Source: Saccoglossus kowalevskii
Lineage: Eukaryota > Hemichordata > Enteropneusta > Harrimaniidae
DNA length: 22,291 bases
Direction of reading: 5' to 3'
Assembly: GCF_000003605.2 (NCBI RefSeq)
Contig: NW_003158228.1
Location: 204,660 to 226,950, forward strand
The notes under the pieces were generated by a model. That model saw only the letters and a list, made by a program, of their open reading frames with translations. It had not been told where the DNA came from and ran no database searches. Numbering within the stretch: the stretch's first letter is position 1; every line of letters begins with the position of its first letter. The position numbers were made by a program, and so were the translations under genes. Positions 1-13,096 of the stretch are shown one piece after another.

Positions 1-305
1 TATATGCATTCGCCACAATATGATAGGCAATCACCACAACATGATAGGCATTCACCACAACATGATACATTACATGTTAAGCATTCACCACAACATGATA
101 GGCATTCACTATAACATGATAGTCATTCACCACAATGTGATAGTCATTCATCACAACACAATAGGCATTCACTGAGACATGATAGGCGAGCATATTCACC
201 ACGACATGATATACATATGCCACCACATGGTAGGCATTCACCATTAATACATGGTAGGCATTCACTATAACATATGGTAGGCACATTCACCACAACGTGA
301 TAAGC
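1..305. repeat. degenerate ~21-bp tandem array
   Basis: The core unit reads ATAGGCATTCACCACAACATG and recurs about fourteen times with substitutions and small indels, for example around 62-80 and 186-240. Because 21 is a multiple of three, the minus strand shows open frames made of a repeated HVVVNAY-like heptad; I read these as repeat artefacts. The array runs off the left edge and lies in the intron before the first visible PRKX exon. Divergence between units suggests an old, inactive array. Confidence 0.85.
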
Positions 306-3395
<3,090 letters not shown>

Positions 3396-3817
3396 GCCTG
3401 TGTGCTAAGATTTTGATTAGTATTTGTCCATATTGACCAGATAACATTTTAGGTAAACATGACCTCTTGACCTCTATGAAATGAGAGCATGCATTCCTGT
3501 GCTTTTAATATTGTGGGCATGCTTGTGCTTTTAATGTTAAAATCAAACTGAAATTGACCACAATACTTGATGATGATGATGTTGGAAGATTGTAATTTAA
3601 CCTCTGCATTTCTTTGTCAATCTGTGTACAGTTTTAATTAGACAGTTTAATCTTTTTTTTTGGGGGGGGGGGGTGTTCAAATAGGATGACAGCATTATTG
3701 GAATTATTGTATTCCCTCGAGGGTGTATTTCTCACGTTTTTGGGTTGTTAGTGATTGAATCTTGCTGCAACAAAAACAGGTGAATGAAACAGTGAGAGAA
3801 CTGTACGTGGATTAGAT
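3396..3817 (+). other. PRKX 3' flank / probable 3'UTR start
   Basis: Non-coding sequence after the PRKX stop. It contains a T9-G12 homopolymer junction at 3653-3673 and a perfect CCCTCGAGGG palindrome near 3716-3725. No AATAAA hexamer occurs here, so the transcript probably continues into the arrays beyond. Confidence 0.5.
3653..3673. repeat. T9G12 homopolymer tract
   Basis: Nine T followed by twelve G. The count may vary between individuals or reflect sequencing error. The G run can form a parallel quadruplex only with neighbouring strands. Confidence 0.9.
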
Positions 3818-4123
3818 ATAAACCCAGTCACATGTGTATATTGACCAAGTAAGAGTGTTTGTGATTGGATAAACCCAGTCACATGTGTATATTTACCAAG
3901 TAAGAGTGTTTGTGATTGGATAAACCCAGTTGCATGTGTATATTGACCAAGTAAGAGTGTTTGTGATTGGATAATCCCAGTTGCATATGTATATTGACCA
4001 AGTAAGAGTGTTTGTGATTGGATAATCCCAGTTGCATGTGTATATTGACCAAGTAAAAGTGTTTGTGATTGGATAATCCCAGTTGCATGTGTATATTAAC
4101 CAAGTAAGAGTGTTTGTGATTGG
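3818..4123. repeat. 51-bp tandem repeat, 6 copies
   Basis: Units begin at 3818, 3869, 3920, 3971, 4022 and 4073. Each reads ATAAACCCAGTCACATGTGT and continues to GTGATTGG. Copies 3-6 have TTGCAT where 1-2 have TCACAT, and copies 4-6 have ATAATCCC for ATAAACCC, so there are nested subfamilies. As 51 = 17 codons, the minus strand stays open in two frames, giving repetitive predicted peptides without coding merit. Each unit carries TGATTGG, the reverse of an ATTGG/CCAAT box. Confidence 0.95.
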
Positions 4124-4616
4124 ATGGACAATGTCAAATGACCCTTTGATAGGAAACTTGGTTAATAGGTGAATACACATTGTACCGTAATGTACCATGT
4201 ACCGTAAACGTTCGCATTCAAGGAGTATGTATAATGTATGTATAATGATTGAGGTGGCCTGTTACTTTATAAATTAATGTGTCTGTTGAGGTATATATTG
4301 CACACGATGACATGTGATTGGACTTGTCTGGCTGAATATTTACCATACTGCCCAAATGTTAATATAGATGGCCTGTTGAATGGATAAGTGTCAAAATGTA
4401 AGATCACCTGTGATTGGATGAACTGGACAAATGTAAAAATGTAAGAATACACATGATTGGTTACACTGGCAACAATTACCAAAAAATATTTTATTTTAAT
4501 ACTTTAATTTAAAATTAATTTTTAGATAAATTAGTTTGCTATAGTTAAATAGTTAGACCAGTTGATAATAACACTTTATTCTGTATATGCTTGGCACTTC
4601 TCAGAAATGCTTGCAT
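4124..4616. other. spacer with scattered TGATTGG words
   Basis: No gene seen. GTGATTGGA or ATGATTGG recurs around 4314, 4412 and 4453 with similar following words (ACTGG), suggesting very degenerate relatives of the 51-bp array. The rest is AT-rich. Confidence 0.5.
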
Positions 4617-5167
4617 ATCAGATCAGCAGTCTGGAGATTATACACATCAGATCAGCAGTCTGGAGATTATACACATCAGATCACCAGTCTGGAGATTATA
4701 CACATCAGATCACCAGTCTGGAGATTATACACATCAGATCAGCAGTCTGGAGATTATACACATCAGATCACCAGTCTGGAGATTATATACATCAGATCAG
4801 CAGTCTGGAGATTATACACATCAGATCAGCAGTCTGGAGATTATACACATCAGATCAGCAGTCTGGAGATTATACACATCAGATCACCAGTCTGGAGATT
4901 ATACACATCAGATCATCAGTCTGGAGATTATACACATCAGATCACCAGTCTGGAGATTATACACATCAGATCACCAGTCTGGAGATTATACACATCAGAT
5001 CACCAGTCTGGAGATTATACACATCAGATCACCAGTCTGGAGATTATACACATCAGATCACCAGTCTGGAGATTATACACATCAGATCACCAGTCTGGAG
5101 ATTATACACATCAGATCAGCAGTCTGGAGATTATACACATCAGATCACCAGTCTGGAGATTATACAC
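4617..5167. repeat. 29-bp minisatellite, 19 copies
   Basis: The unit is ATCAGATCANCAGTCTGGAG plus ATTATACAC. Units are nearly identical; the main variation is one base (N), which in order reads g g c c g c g g g c t c c c c c c g c. Copy 6 also has TATATAC for TATACAC. The unit has no stop codon in any plus-strand frame, so all three frames stay open for over 200 codons. With a unit length not divisible by three and identical peptides in all frames, this is not coding. It probably lies in the PRKX 3'UTR or just downstream. Confidence 0.97.
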
Positions 5168-5277
5168 ACCTGTCACCAGATCATACATACGCCATGACAA
5201 AACATCATAGACACTTGTGATGGTGTTAACATTGTTGGAGAACAAATGCACAAAGTCAGTATTGGAAATAAACTTAG
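5168..5277. other. 110-bp spacer between two arrays
   Basis: Unique sequence. It begins with a decayed 29-bp unit (CACCAGATCATAC) and contains the AATAAA at 5267-5272. Confidence 0.6.
5267..5272 (+). promoter_or_regulatory. candidate poly(A) signal for PRKX
   Basis: This is the first AATAAA I find downstream of the PRKX stop codon. Use of it would give a 3'UTR of about 1.9 kb containing the 51-bp and 29-bp arrays and ending at the edge of the 31-bp array. Variant signals such as AGTAAA occur earlier, for example near 4052, so the true site is uncertain. Confidence 0.25.
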
Positions 5278-6207
5278 GGCATAAACAAGCTGAGCTGAGG
5301 TAGCTCTAGGCAGAAACATGCAGAGCAGAGGCAGCTCTAGGCATAAACAAGCTGAGCTGAGGCAGCTCTAGGTATAAACATGCAGAGCAGAGGCAGCTTT
5401 AGGCATAAACATGCAGAGCACAGGCAGCTCTAGGCATAAACATGCAGAGCAGAGGCAGCTCAAAGCATGAACATGCAGAGCAGAGGCAGCTCAAAGCATG
5501 AACATGCAGAGCAGAGGCAGCTCTAGGCATAAACATGCAGAGCAGAGGCAGCTCTAGGCATAAACATGCAGAGCAGAGGCAGCTCTAGGCATAAACATGC
5601 AGAGCAGAGGCAGCTCTAGGCATAAACAAGCTGAGCAGAGGCAGCTCTAGGCATAAACAAGCTGAGCAGAGGACGCTCTAGGCATAAACATGCAGAGCAG
5701 AGGCAGCTCTAGGCATAAACATGCAGAGCAGAGGCAGCTCTAGGCATAAACAAGCTGAGCAGAGGACGCTCTAGGCATAAACATGCAGAGCAGAGGCAGC
5801 TCAAAGCATGAACATGCAGAGCAGAGGCAGCTCTAGGCATAAACATGCAGAGCAGAGGCAGCTCTAGGCATAAACATGCAGAGCAGAGGCAGCTCTAGGC
5901 ATAAACAAGCTGAGCTGAGGAAGCTCTAGGCATAAACATGCAGAGCAGAGGCAGCTCAAAGCATGAACATGCAGAGCAGAGGCAGCTCTAGGCATAAACA
6001 TGCAGAGCAGAGGCAGCTCCAGGCATAAACATGCAGAGCAGAGGCAGCTCCAAGCATAAACATGCAGAGCAAAGACAGCTCAAGGCATAAACATGCAGAG
6101 CAAAGGCAGCTCAAGGCATAAACATGCAGAGCAAAGGCAGCTCAAGGCATAAACATGCAGAGCAAAGGCAGCTCAAGGCATAAACATGCAGAGCAGAGAC
6201 AACTCTA
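5278..6207. repeat. 31-bp minisatellite, 30 copies
   Basis: The common unit is GGCATAAACATGCAGAGCAG followed by AGGCAGCTCTA, with exact 31-bp phase from 5278 to 6207. Variant types include CAAGCTGAGC for CATGCAGAGC, GGACGCT for GGCAGCT, CTCAAAGCATGAAC for CTCTAGGCATAAAC, and a 3' block with GAGCAAAGGCAGCTCAA. Types are arranged in mosaic blocks, as expected from unequal exchange. Units with GAGCTGAGGCAGCTC can form a 6-bp stem with a 3-nt loop. Confidence 0.97.
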
Positions 6208-7568
6208 GGCAGATGTAGCTACAAATATACATGCTAGTGTTTTTCTAAAAATATACGTCTCATGAATTCTATAGACCAGTGGAAGCTTGTCGCCTCAGAC
6301 ATGTATTCTTATCTTAACCTTTGTTGAAGCATACTTGCATGGCTGTAGTTCAGGTGTGCTATTGTCACCTGATGTTATCATTGATTTCTCTTCCCATTGT
6401 CAATAGTTGCAGACTGATTGGTATGCTGTGCATAGATACATACATGTATAGGCAGCTGTTATAATCCATGACAGGTTGTCATCAAATTATGGTTGGGATT
6501 TGCTCAGTCTGAGTAGAAATCTAGATGTTGTGAAGATCAGGGGTGTATGAGAAATGACATAGTGAGAAGGGATGTAAAATGATCTAATAAGTTCTGCAAT
6601 GAGAGGTGGTCTATGAAAAATGTGGATTAGAAAGTGAAGAACTTATAAGTGATTTGATGATAAATGATGCGATGACAAGTGGTATTATGAGCTCTGATCT
6701 TTCCTACCAATTACTTAAATAGTTTGTAACCATAGCAATATATCAATACTCAATTTATATCACGGTTCACTCAGGATATTTGTGGAAAAAGGTTAAACTA
6801 TTTGATTTGGTTGAGTAGACTACAATTGAAGGATGGGTGACATTTTCTAAGTTGCATTCACTCAGCTTGAAACGCTTCATTACCCAACCTTTCAGTAAAT
6901 TTCATCTGATGTAACTGACAAACATTTTGTATTTCAAGAAACATGAATAATTATTCCAGTTTTCCCATTACATTCTGCAAAAGTCATATTTGTATTTTGT
7001 CTTGGGCTTCAAGTTGGACAGACTGAATTCTTGATTTAATTTCTAATGAATAGCACACACCTGATTAGAGTGAATAGATTCTTTATAGTAGTAGAATATA
7101 TTAATGAATAGAGTGTAACTACATATGTGAGTGTACTGTTACTGCGCAGGCTTGTACTAAAATACACCTGTCAACAAAAATGTCACCTAATTTATTTAGG
7201 TAGGTGATTGGTAGTAGGATACTTTCAGAAAATTGAATATAAATTTAAACATTTTCTGTTTGAATTATTTTTTGTCATATCTTAATGGTATGCATGTATT
7301 TATTTAAGGTTGGTTATTTTAAACAAAATAAGACCAAATTATAATTAAATATATTACTTAATTTTAGGATTTTTCTGTCTGTGCTATTATAAGTATTAAG
7401 TAGACCATTTTTATGTATTTCAATTAAGATAAAATTTTGTACACAACTATTATAGAATTTTTATTGTATTCATTTTAAAAATAGAAATGTTTTCATTAAG
7501 TGTATATATTAATTTCAAAGTACAACGTGATTAGAGAATAAAGGAATTTGCAATGCTCATTATTAGTA
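6208..7568. other. intergenic, no feature found
   Basis: About 1.36 kb of AT-rich sequence. I see no open frame with coding character, no tRNA and no clear repeat. It may still belong to an extended PRKX 3' region. Confidence 0.5.
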
Positions 7569-7624
7569 TTATAAATCACCACTATCAGAATTAGAGCTTT
7601 TTATTATCACCATATGATTTATAA
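7569..7624. mobile_element. MITE-like fragment, copy A
   Basis: It starts TTATAAATCACCACTATCAG and ends TGATTTATAA, a 10-bp perfect inverted repeat at the ends of 56 bp. Its first 35 bases match 8003-8037 with three or four differences, and its 3' flank (GAATCCCC) resembles the flank of copy B. It is probably an internally deleted or partial copy of the same element. Confidence 0.4.
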
Positions 7625-8002
7625 CAATGAATCCCCCATAATTTCATATTGGATTCAGCGAAGTGTCTATATATGATAATGTGTTTGTATCTACTCGCAT
7701 ATTATCACAACTCCACCTTCACCATTAGTTGGACGAATATCCTCATCCGTGCCTTGTTATCACGCAATAATGAGCAGTGCAAGGTCTTATTGATATTAAT
7801 TATACATGTAATAGTACCTTAAGAAGGAATCAACAGTGTGGTAATTGTGTTGTAGAACATGGCACTTGTATTTTTGTTACTCGTGGAAAATGATGTGTGA
7901 AAACACACTCGTAGATAAATATATTGATGAAAATAAACAGGATTTCTTAACATGACTGAATCATGAAAAGTTTGATCTAAAGCACTCCCCTGTTATTGTA
8001 GG

Positions 8003-8148
8003 TTATAAATCATCAGTATCAGAATTTGAGCTTTTTATGACATAACTTTACATTATCAAACAATCATGTAAACCTCTATTTGCAAGTAAATTCACTTCAA
8101 CAAAAAATTTAACTGAATTTGTTTTATTCTGATGGTAGTGATTTATAA
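8003..8148. mobile_element. MITE-like element, copy B (146 bp)
   Basis: The left end TTATAAATCATCAGTATCAG and the right end, read on the minus strand as TTATAAATCACTACCATCAG, form terminal inverted repeats of about 23 bp with few mismatches. There is no coding capacity. Size and structure fit a miniature inverted-repeat transposable element. I could not identify a target-site duplication or superfamily. Confidence 0.45.
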
Positions 8149-9154
8149 AAATAATACGAATCCCCTACAGCATTACGTTAAATTTAGAGAAGGGTTGAGA
8201 TGCGATAACATGTTTGGCTTTGCATCGTGCATTATCTTGCCTCAGACACTTCTTCTCATTCAATATGTGGCTGTGGGGGTTTTATTGTTTAAATAACAGG
8301 GCTGTACTTGACCAATGAAAATATGGAGTTTCAATAAAGGACAGTCTGTCTTTGATGCATAACCATGTATAAACCCAATATGTAAATGTTAATTTATTAA
8401 GGTCACAAAAATGAGATAACTTGTTCTATGGATATTTCACCACAAAAGCAATTTTTTTCAAAATGTCTGTGGCAATCAAGCGGCATGTTTGAATTCTGTG
8501 TAAATAAAGTTGTCAAATTGAATGTATTTATACATGCGTTGTACACGTCTCTTGAGAACACATCATAGTGTCATGACCATTGCTCTGTAATTATTAATTA
8601 CAGACACAACCCTGAATATAGATTCAGTTGTCAGCGCACATAAGGGTGCAAATGAAAAATGATCAGTCTGTGATGCAAGTTATGTTTCTTAGAATGGACC
8701 AAAATATATGCTGCAAATGAAATCCATTCCTAGCAAGTTTTCTCAGTTGTTAACTATTTATTCATAAGTCAACTAGAGTTGTTGTATATATAGACACAGT
8801 TTATCAATATATGAAGTACCATCATTCTGCCAATAAAATAAAATTAGTTGTAATTTAATAATTAAATGTAATAATTTTTGTTACATTCCAAAACTGAGTG
8901 TTTTCATTATATTGTAATAAAAAAGTGATGTTGGAGCAGAAAGTTTGTTTTGAATTCAGTGTCAATGAAACAGCGGGATTTGTTTGCTTTGATGCATAAT
9001 GGTTTATGCTCACACTGGCAGGCATCTTTGAACTAAAATTTGATTTTTTTTCACCAAAACTGTTTAACATAAATCTGTTAAGCATGTCAGCCAAACCATG
9101 TTACACAAAGTCAACACAGCGGAGCTGTTCATATTACTGATGGTCTGCGATCGT
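8149..9154. other. intergenic, no gene found
   Basis: The first ~90 bases resemble the flank of copy A (GAATCCCC, then GATAA and TGTTTG words). The rest is AT-rich with a short hairpin GCATAA-TGGT-TTATGC near 8993-9008. A minus-strand open frame of 79 codons (8855-9094) has no recognisable domain and no splice context; I do not call it. Confidence 0.5.
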
Positions 9155-9510
9155 CAACTTTACAATTTCAACTTCTTCTTCGAAACCGCAAGTCAGAATG
9201 TTTTCAAATTTGATATGCAGATATTCTCAGATTTGTTCATTTCATGTCAAATTCTCTATTTTTTGGTGAATATTTTTGTCATTTTTGGTAAAAAGTGATA
9301 TTTTCAACTTCTTGTAAAAAACCACAAGTTCGATTGCTTTTATATTACATATATAGGTATTACATGTGAACACCTCTCCGATTTGTTCATTTCGTAATGA
9401 TGATCTTTGTCATTTTTGGTAAAAAGTGATATTTTTGACTTCTTGTTAAAAACCACAAGTCTGATTGCTTTGATACTATACATATTGTTCATTTTTTAAT
9501 GATGTCTTCA
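9155..9510. repeat. diverged tandem repeat, ~130-150-bp unit
   Basis: Blocks ACTTCTTG..ACCACAAGT, GATTTGTTCATTTC and GTCATTTTTGGTAAAAAGTG recur. The last block lies at 9278 and 9409 (131 apart), while GATTTGTTCAT lies at 9230 and 9380 (150 apart), so units differ by indels. There are two fuller copies and a partial third ending near 9510. The plus-strand frame at 9098-9298 is built from it and is Phe-rich; it is not a credible gene. Confidence 0.75.
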
Positions 9511-10237
9511 GTTCTTTAATTGAAATGTGCATTGCTAACAGCAGAGCTATCTCAACTGACAGGCTGCTTGTTATTGTTGGCACTTAGCAGGGACTCATAA
9601 TGAACACAAAAATGGGTAGACAACATGAGCAATTCTCACCAGTCGGCCATTTTCAATCAAATTGAATGAAATCACGCATTTTAAAGATTAAACAATCTGT
9701 TGATTTTGCATTTAAAAAGTGTGTTGAATATTGCGCATGAATGCCATTGTGACTTGTACCAACTTTTAAAACTACAGAATACATCCAACATCTACATCAG
9801 AACTTAATAAATACAATGTTAAAATTGTGGATAAAATTCTTATTTTTTATTTCATGATTTATTTACATCTCATAGTGTCCCATTTTCTTTCTTTTAAAAA
9901 TATATTGAGTGAATTTGAAATAAGCTGCATCATATTGAAAGTTACAAATACCATTTCATGTAATTAATGTCACTGCAAGGTCCACAACACCAAATTTCAT
10001 GCATGCAATCAAAAGTGTACTCCACATTCAGTTTGCATACTTAAAGCACAAGAATGGCATACTTCTCATTACAATATACATAATTAACATATTAATAACT
10101 TTTTTTTTTTTTAAATTGCTTACAAAAAGCCATGGGTGTTTACCAAACATTAAAATCAAATTTCAACTATTAAAGTCACAATACTTGTAATGATCAAAAC
10201 ATGATAGCATCACACACGCACAGGGAGATTAGGCTGA
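9511..10237. other. intergenic, no feature found
   Basis: AT-rich, with a 13-base T run near 10100-10112. No coding or RNA feature recognised. Confidence 0.5.
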
Positions 10238-10760
10238 ATAAATAGTAGTGTTCGCGCTACACGAAGTACGGGCTAAGATTTGCATATCGGATAGACTGAA
10301 TTGCGTTCATGCACAGAAGGAATCAGTGGTTAGCATAGGCTAACAAATGCTCATACAAAAATCTTCAGTCATTTTAACTATAATTACTAAGTACGATAAC
10401 TCAGAAGATATACATGTTAGTTCTATGGTTATAAAAGAATAGCAAAACAAGTTCAAGTGCAGAATAACAGGAATTAAGTCTCATCGTTTCTTTTTTTTCT
10501 CAAGAACGATGTCCCTAGATATACTCTGTTGATTGTCATGCCTAAATGAATAGTTATGAATATGATAGTAAATTGTTCAAATGAACATTGAATATAATGG
10601 CGTTTTAGGTGCTTAGCCCGAGCTAAGCATGCATTCACGCACACTTTGTTAGCCCGTGCTACTGGACTGGATCTTAAAAGCAGGCCAGATTTAATCCGTA
10701 CATTTGACCTCTTAGCCCGTGCTAAGGAGCTGTGAGTGAACGCTAATAATAGAATAAATA
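10238..10760. mobile_element. palindromic repeat cluster, possible MITE
   Basis: Stem-loop words of the form (G/C)TTAGC-NNNN-GCTAA(C/G) occur at about 10329-10344 (loop ATAG), 10613-10628 (loop CCGA) and 10712-10727 (loop CCGT), with a half-matching copy at 10650 and a lone GGCTAAG at 10270. The left flank (GTTCGCGCTACACGAAGTAC then GGGCTAAGA) and the reverse complement of the right flank (GTTCACTCACAG then ACGGGCTAAGA) align loosely, as expected of an old inverted-repeat element about 520 bp long. A minus-strand ORF with repeated LARAK words comes from these motifs and is not called as a gene. Confidence 0.4.
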
Positions 10761-11702
10761 ATACCGGTACGTGCTGCTGTTTTAACGTTGGCATATCTGT
10801 TCTGCAAGCACAATTGGGAGTATCAAATTCATGTCTGCTTTTATGTATACTCTCTATATAACTATTTGAAGCAGATAAATTGCTGGGATAGAAAGAAAAG
10901 TGTCTTCTTAAAGTAAATACACATCATACAACCAGAGATCAACATGTTCCCACTAGGCACAACTATAATTGGTTGATTGTGATTCAAAGCACAAGTCTGG
11001 TTAATCACTTCAAGTAATCATAGTGTTACCTGGGAAATCCATCAGGAATTATATAATCAGACTTCACACTATTCTCCATGGCAGATAAGTATCAACAAAT
11101 TTGCTTTTAAATAATTAAAACAAAACTCTTGGCTGCATATATGTATACTTTTCTGAATAAACCCTGGTGATATTTAAACCAGCTGAATCATATAATACTA
11201 AGATATAATATTTTGTTTTTAATATACAAATGCTGATACAATAGGAATATTTGACAATTATATATTTTTTTTTTGAATAGTTGAGGGCACCCTCCTGACT
11301 GCGGTTTCAATCCTCTTACAAAGCATCATCCACTGTTAAATGAAATTATCATTTTTAATCTGAAACGCGTACGTTTGTCAAAGACAATGAATTGTACCAC
11401 TCTCTCTTAAATTAATTATATTTGGATGACAAATGGGAAAGAATTGTGAAATTGTCACCAAAGATGTGCATACAAGAGAGAACCAACAATTCCACTCCAT
11501 ACTATACAATGCACATAGTTTTATTATGCCATCCATGAGATAAATTGAAGACAAGCTTCATTTAACTTTTGATCATAGAAATGTTCAGCTGCATAAAAAA
11601 AAAATTAAAATCGGAAAACTCCTTTGTGATAAATGTTAACATCAATATACATGCACAGGTTTGGAATGAATTTGTCATTGAACAAAACTTGTCGTGATTA
11701 AA
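10761..11702. other. intergenic, no feature found
   Basis: AT-rich sequence of about 0.94 kb. No coherent coding frame, tRNA or repeat unit noted. Confidence 0.5.
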
Positions 11703-11893
11703 ATATTCATGATGCTAATTCAATATTTTCTTTGGCCCCAAATACTGGATTTACATGTTCAAAAGGTCATGTAGTAACAATTTTCACAGCACCAAATCTT
11801 TTGCCAAATGGAGATACTAAAACTGCAAATTGCCCGACAATGCCACCAGTGATGAAGACTGCCAAAACATCTCAAGCAGTTACATTGTACAAT
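11703..11893. other. stretch open in several frames; possible exon or element relic
   Basis: On the plus strand, a stop-to-stop frame of 63 codons includes GHVVTIFTAPNLLPNGDTKT and ends VTLYN. On the minus strand, one frame (11767-11870) reads VLAVFITGGIVGQFAVLVSP then FGKRFGAVKIVTT and a stop, preceded by a weak CTTGAG acceptor. A third minus frame with many Cys and Trp is also open. I recognise none of these. The minus-strand hydrophobic reading looks most like protein but lacks a strong polypyrimidine tract. Confidence 0.2.
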
Positions 11894-12301
11894 TAAGGTT
11901 GTTGCCGGATTTGTTGGCATTGTTCTATTGGAAACTGATTCAGAAACACACAATAGTTTTGTTATTTGTGCAATCAACATCTTGTAAAAACCAGTACTGG
12001 ATACCACAGACTACAGTATAGCACGACTGTGTCTTGTACTGGCTGAAACACTTAGTTATCATATGTTTGTATCAACAACATAATGCTAATCTTTCACATG
12101 TGCTATATTCTTGACTGTAGGAATGCTTGTCCTGCATACACTTAAAGGGTGCTGTATGTTGTGCCAACTATGGTTGACGCCTTGTACAGTAATTTCTGTG
12201 AAGCATGTGTAATTAGAAAACACTGTCACAAAGATGAGACATGCTGATAAATAACAATACAATTTTCAATTTGATAACTTGCATATTACATGCATTTTCA
12301 G

Positions 12302-12471
12302 ACTCGTGGATACATGCAATGGACACACTAACAGACTATGATGAACTCAGATCTCAACCAGATTATGTGTGTGACATATTCATATTATCCCAAGATTATA
12401 GGCTGTGTATTTCTATTCATAAACTAAAAGATCAAATAATAGATTGTTTTATACACATACAAATATTGTAA
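12302..12471 (+). other. possible orphan terminal exon, unassigned
   Basis: It follows a good acceptor, CATTTTCAG. The frame reads SWIHAMDTLTDYDELRSQPD, continues YVCDIFILSQDYRLCISIHK and stops with TAA at 12469-12471, 56 codons. Amino-acid use is fairly balanced in the first two thirds and AT-driven (many Ile) at the end. No partner exon or known domain was found, so it may be chance. Confidence 0.2.
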
Positions 12472-13096
12472 ATCAGTGTTCACTTCACTGATATGATATG
12501 ATAGAAATCACTTGCTGAACATAATGACTCTGAGTATCGCAGATTGATATTTCTGTCATCAATTGAATTTTTAAATGTGTATAAAGGTATATAGTTCGAA
12601 CAATGTCAATCATTTGTTTGTCCTCTGTCAATACTGAACATTGTTGTGGGTGAGAAAGTGAATTTATGACACCAGTGTTGTGTCTGGTAATTTTTAACAA
12701 TTATTTGGGTGTAATTATTTTCATAAACTTGGAAATATATGAAAACATTTATTCAGGTAGTGACAATTATTGAATTAGTGCATTCAAGTGTTAATAGACA
12801 TTACAATGAAAGTTCAGTTACCAACATTAAAGCAGAAGTTTAGAATCTATTACAAGTAAAGAGCTTAAAACAAATATACTGGAGATAGAAATTTAATCTT
12901 AACAATGTGTATTGCATGGTTTGATTTCTATGCAAATTGAATACATGGTTTAGAATAGGAACACCAGAGGTATTTTGCGATTCAGTTAAGTGTGTAACGT
13001 ATTGACCATTGCTATGTAGACAGAGAATCTTGTAACAAAAATATTATAGCTAGAATATGACATTTGTGTCCTAACAGCTGGACTCCTAAAACTCCT
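12472..13096. other. intergenic, no feature found
   Basis: AT-rich. The minus-strand frame at 12485-12700 shows no domain or splice context and is not called. Confidence 0.5.

Noticed and set aside
3879-4198. Minus-strand ORFs with repeated VNIHMQLGLSNHKHSYL-type units
   Set aside because: A product of the 51-bp repeat, whose length is divisible by three; it lies antisense in the PRKX 3' flank with no start context or domain.
4562-5220. Three plus-strand ORFs of over 200 codons each
   Set aside because: They are the three frames of one 29-bp repeat that lacks stop codons. Identical peptide cycles in all frames show there is no coding selection.
4617-6207. CRISPR array (regular repeats of 29 and 31 bp)
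   Set aside because: The repeats are directly abutting with no unique spacers, and the context is a eukaryotic intron-bearing gene.
10474-10794. 106-codon minus-strand ORF with a hydrophobic start and LARAK repeats
   Set aside because: The LARAK words are translations of the TTAGC..GCTAA stem-loops; no domain, no splice support, and it sits in a probable MITE.
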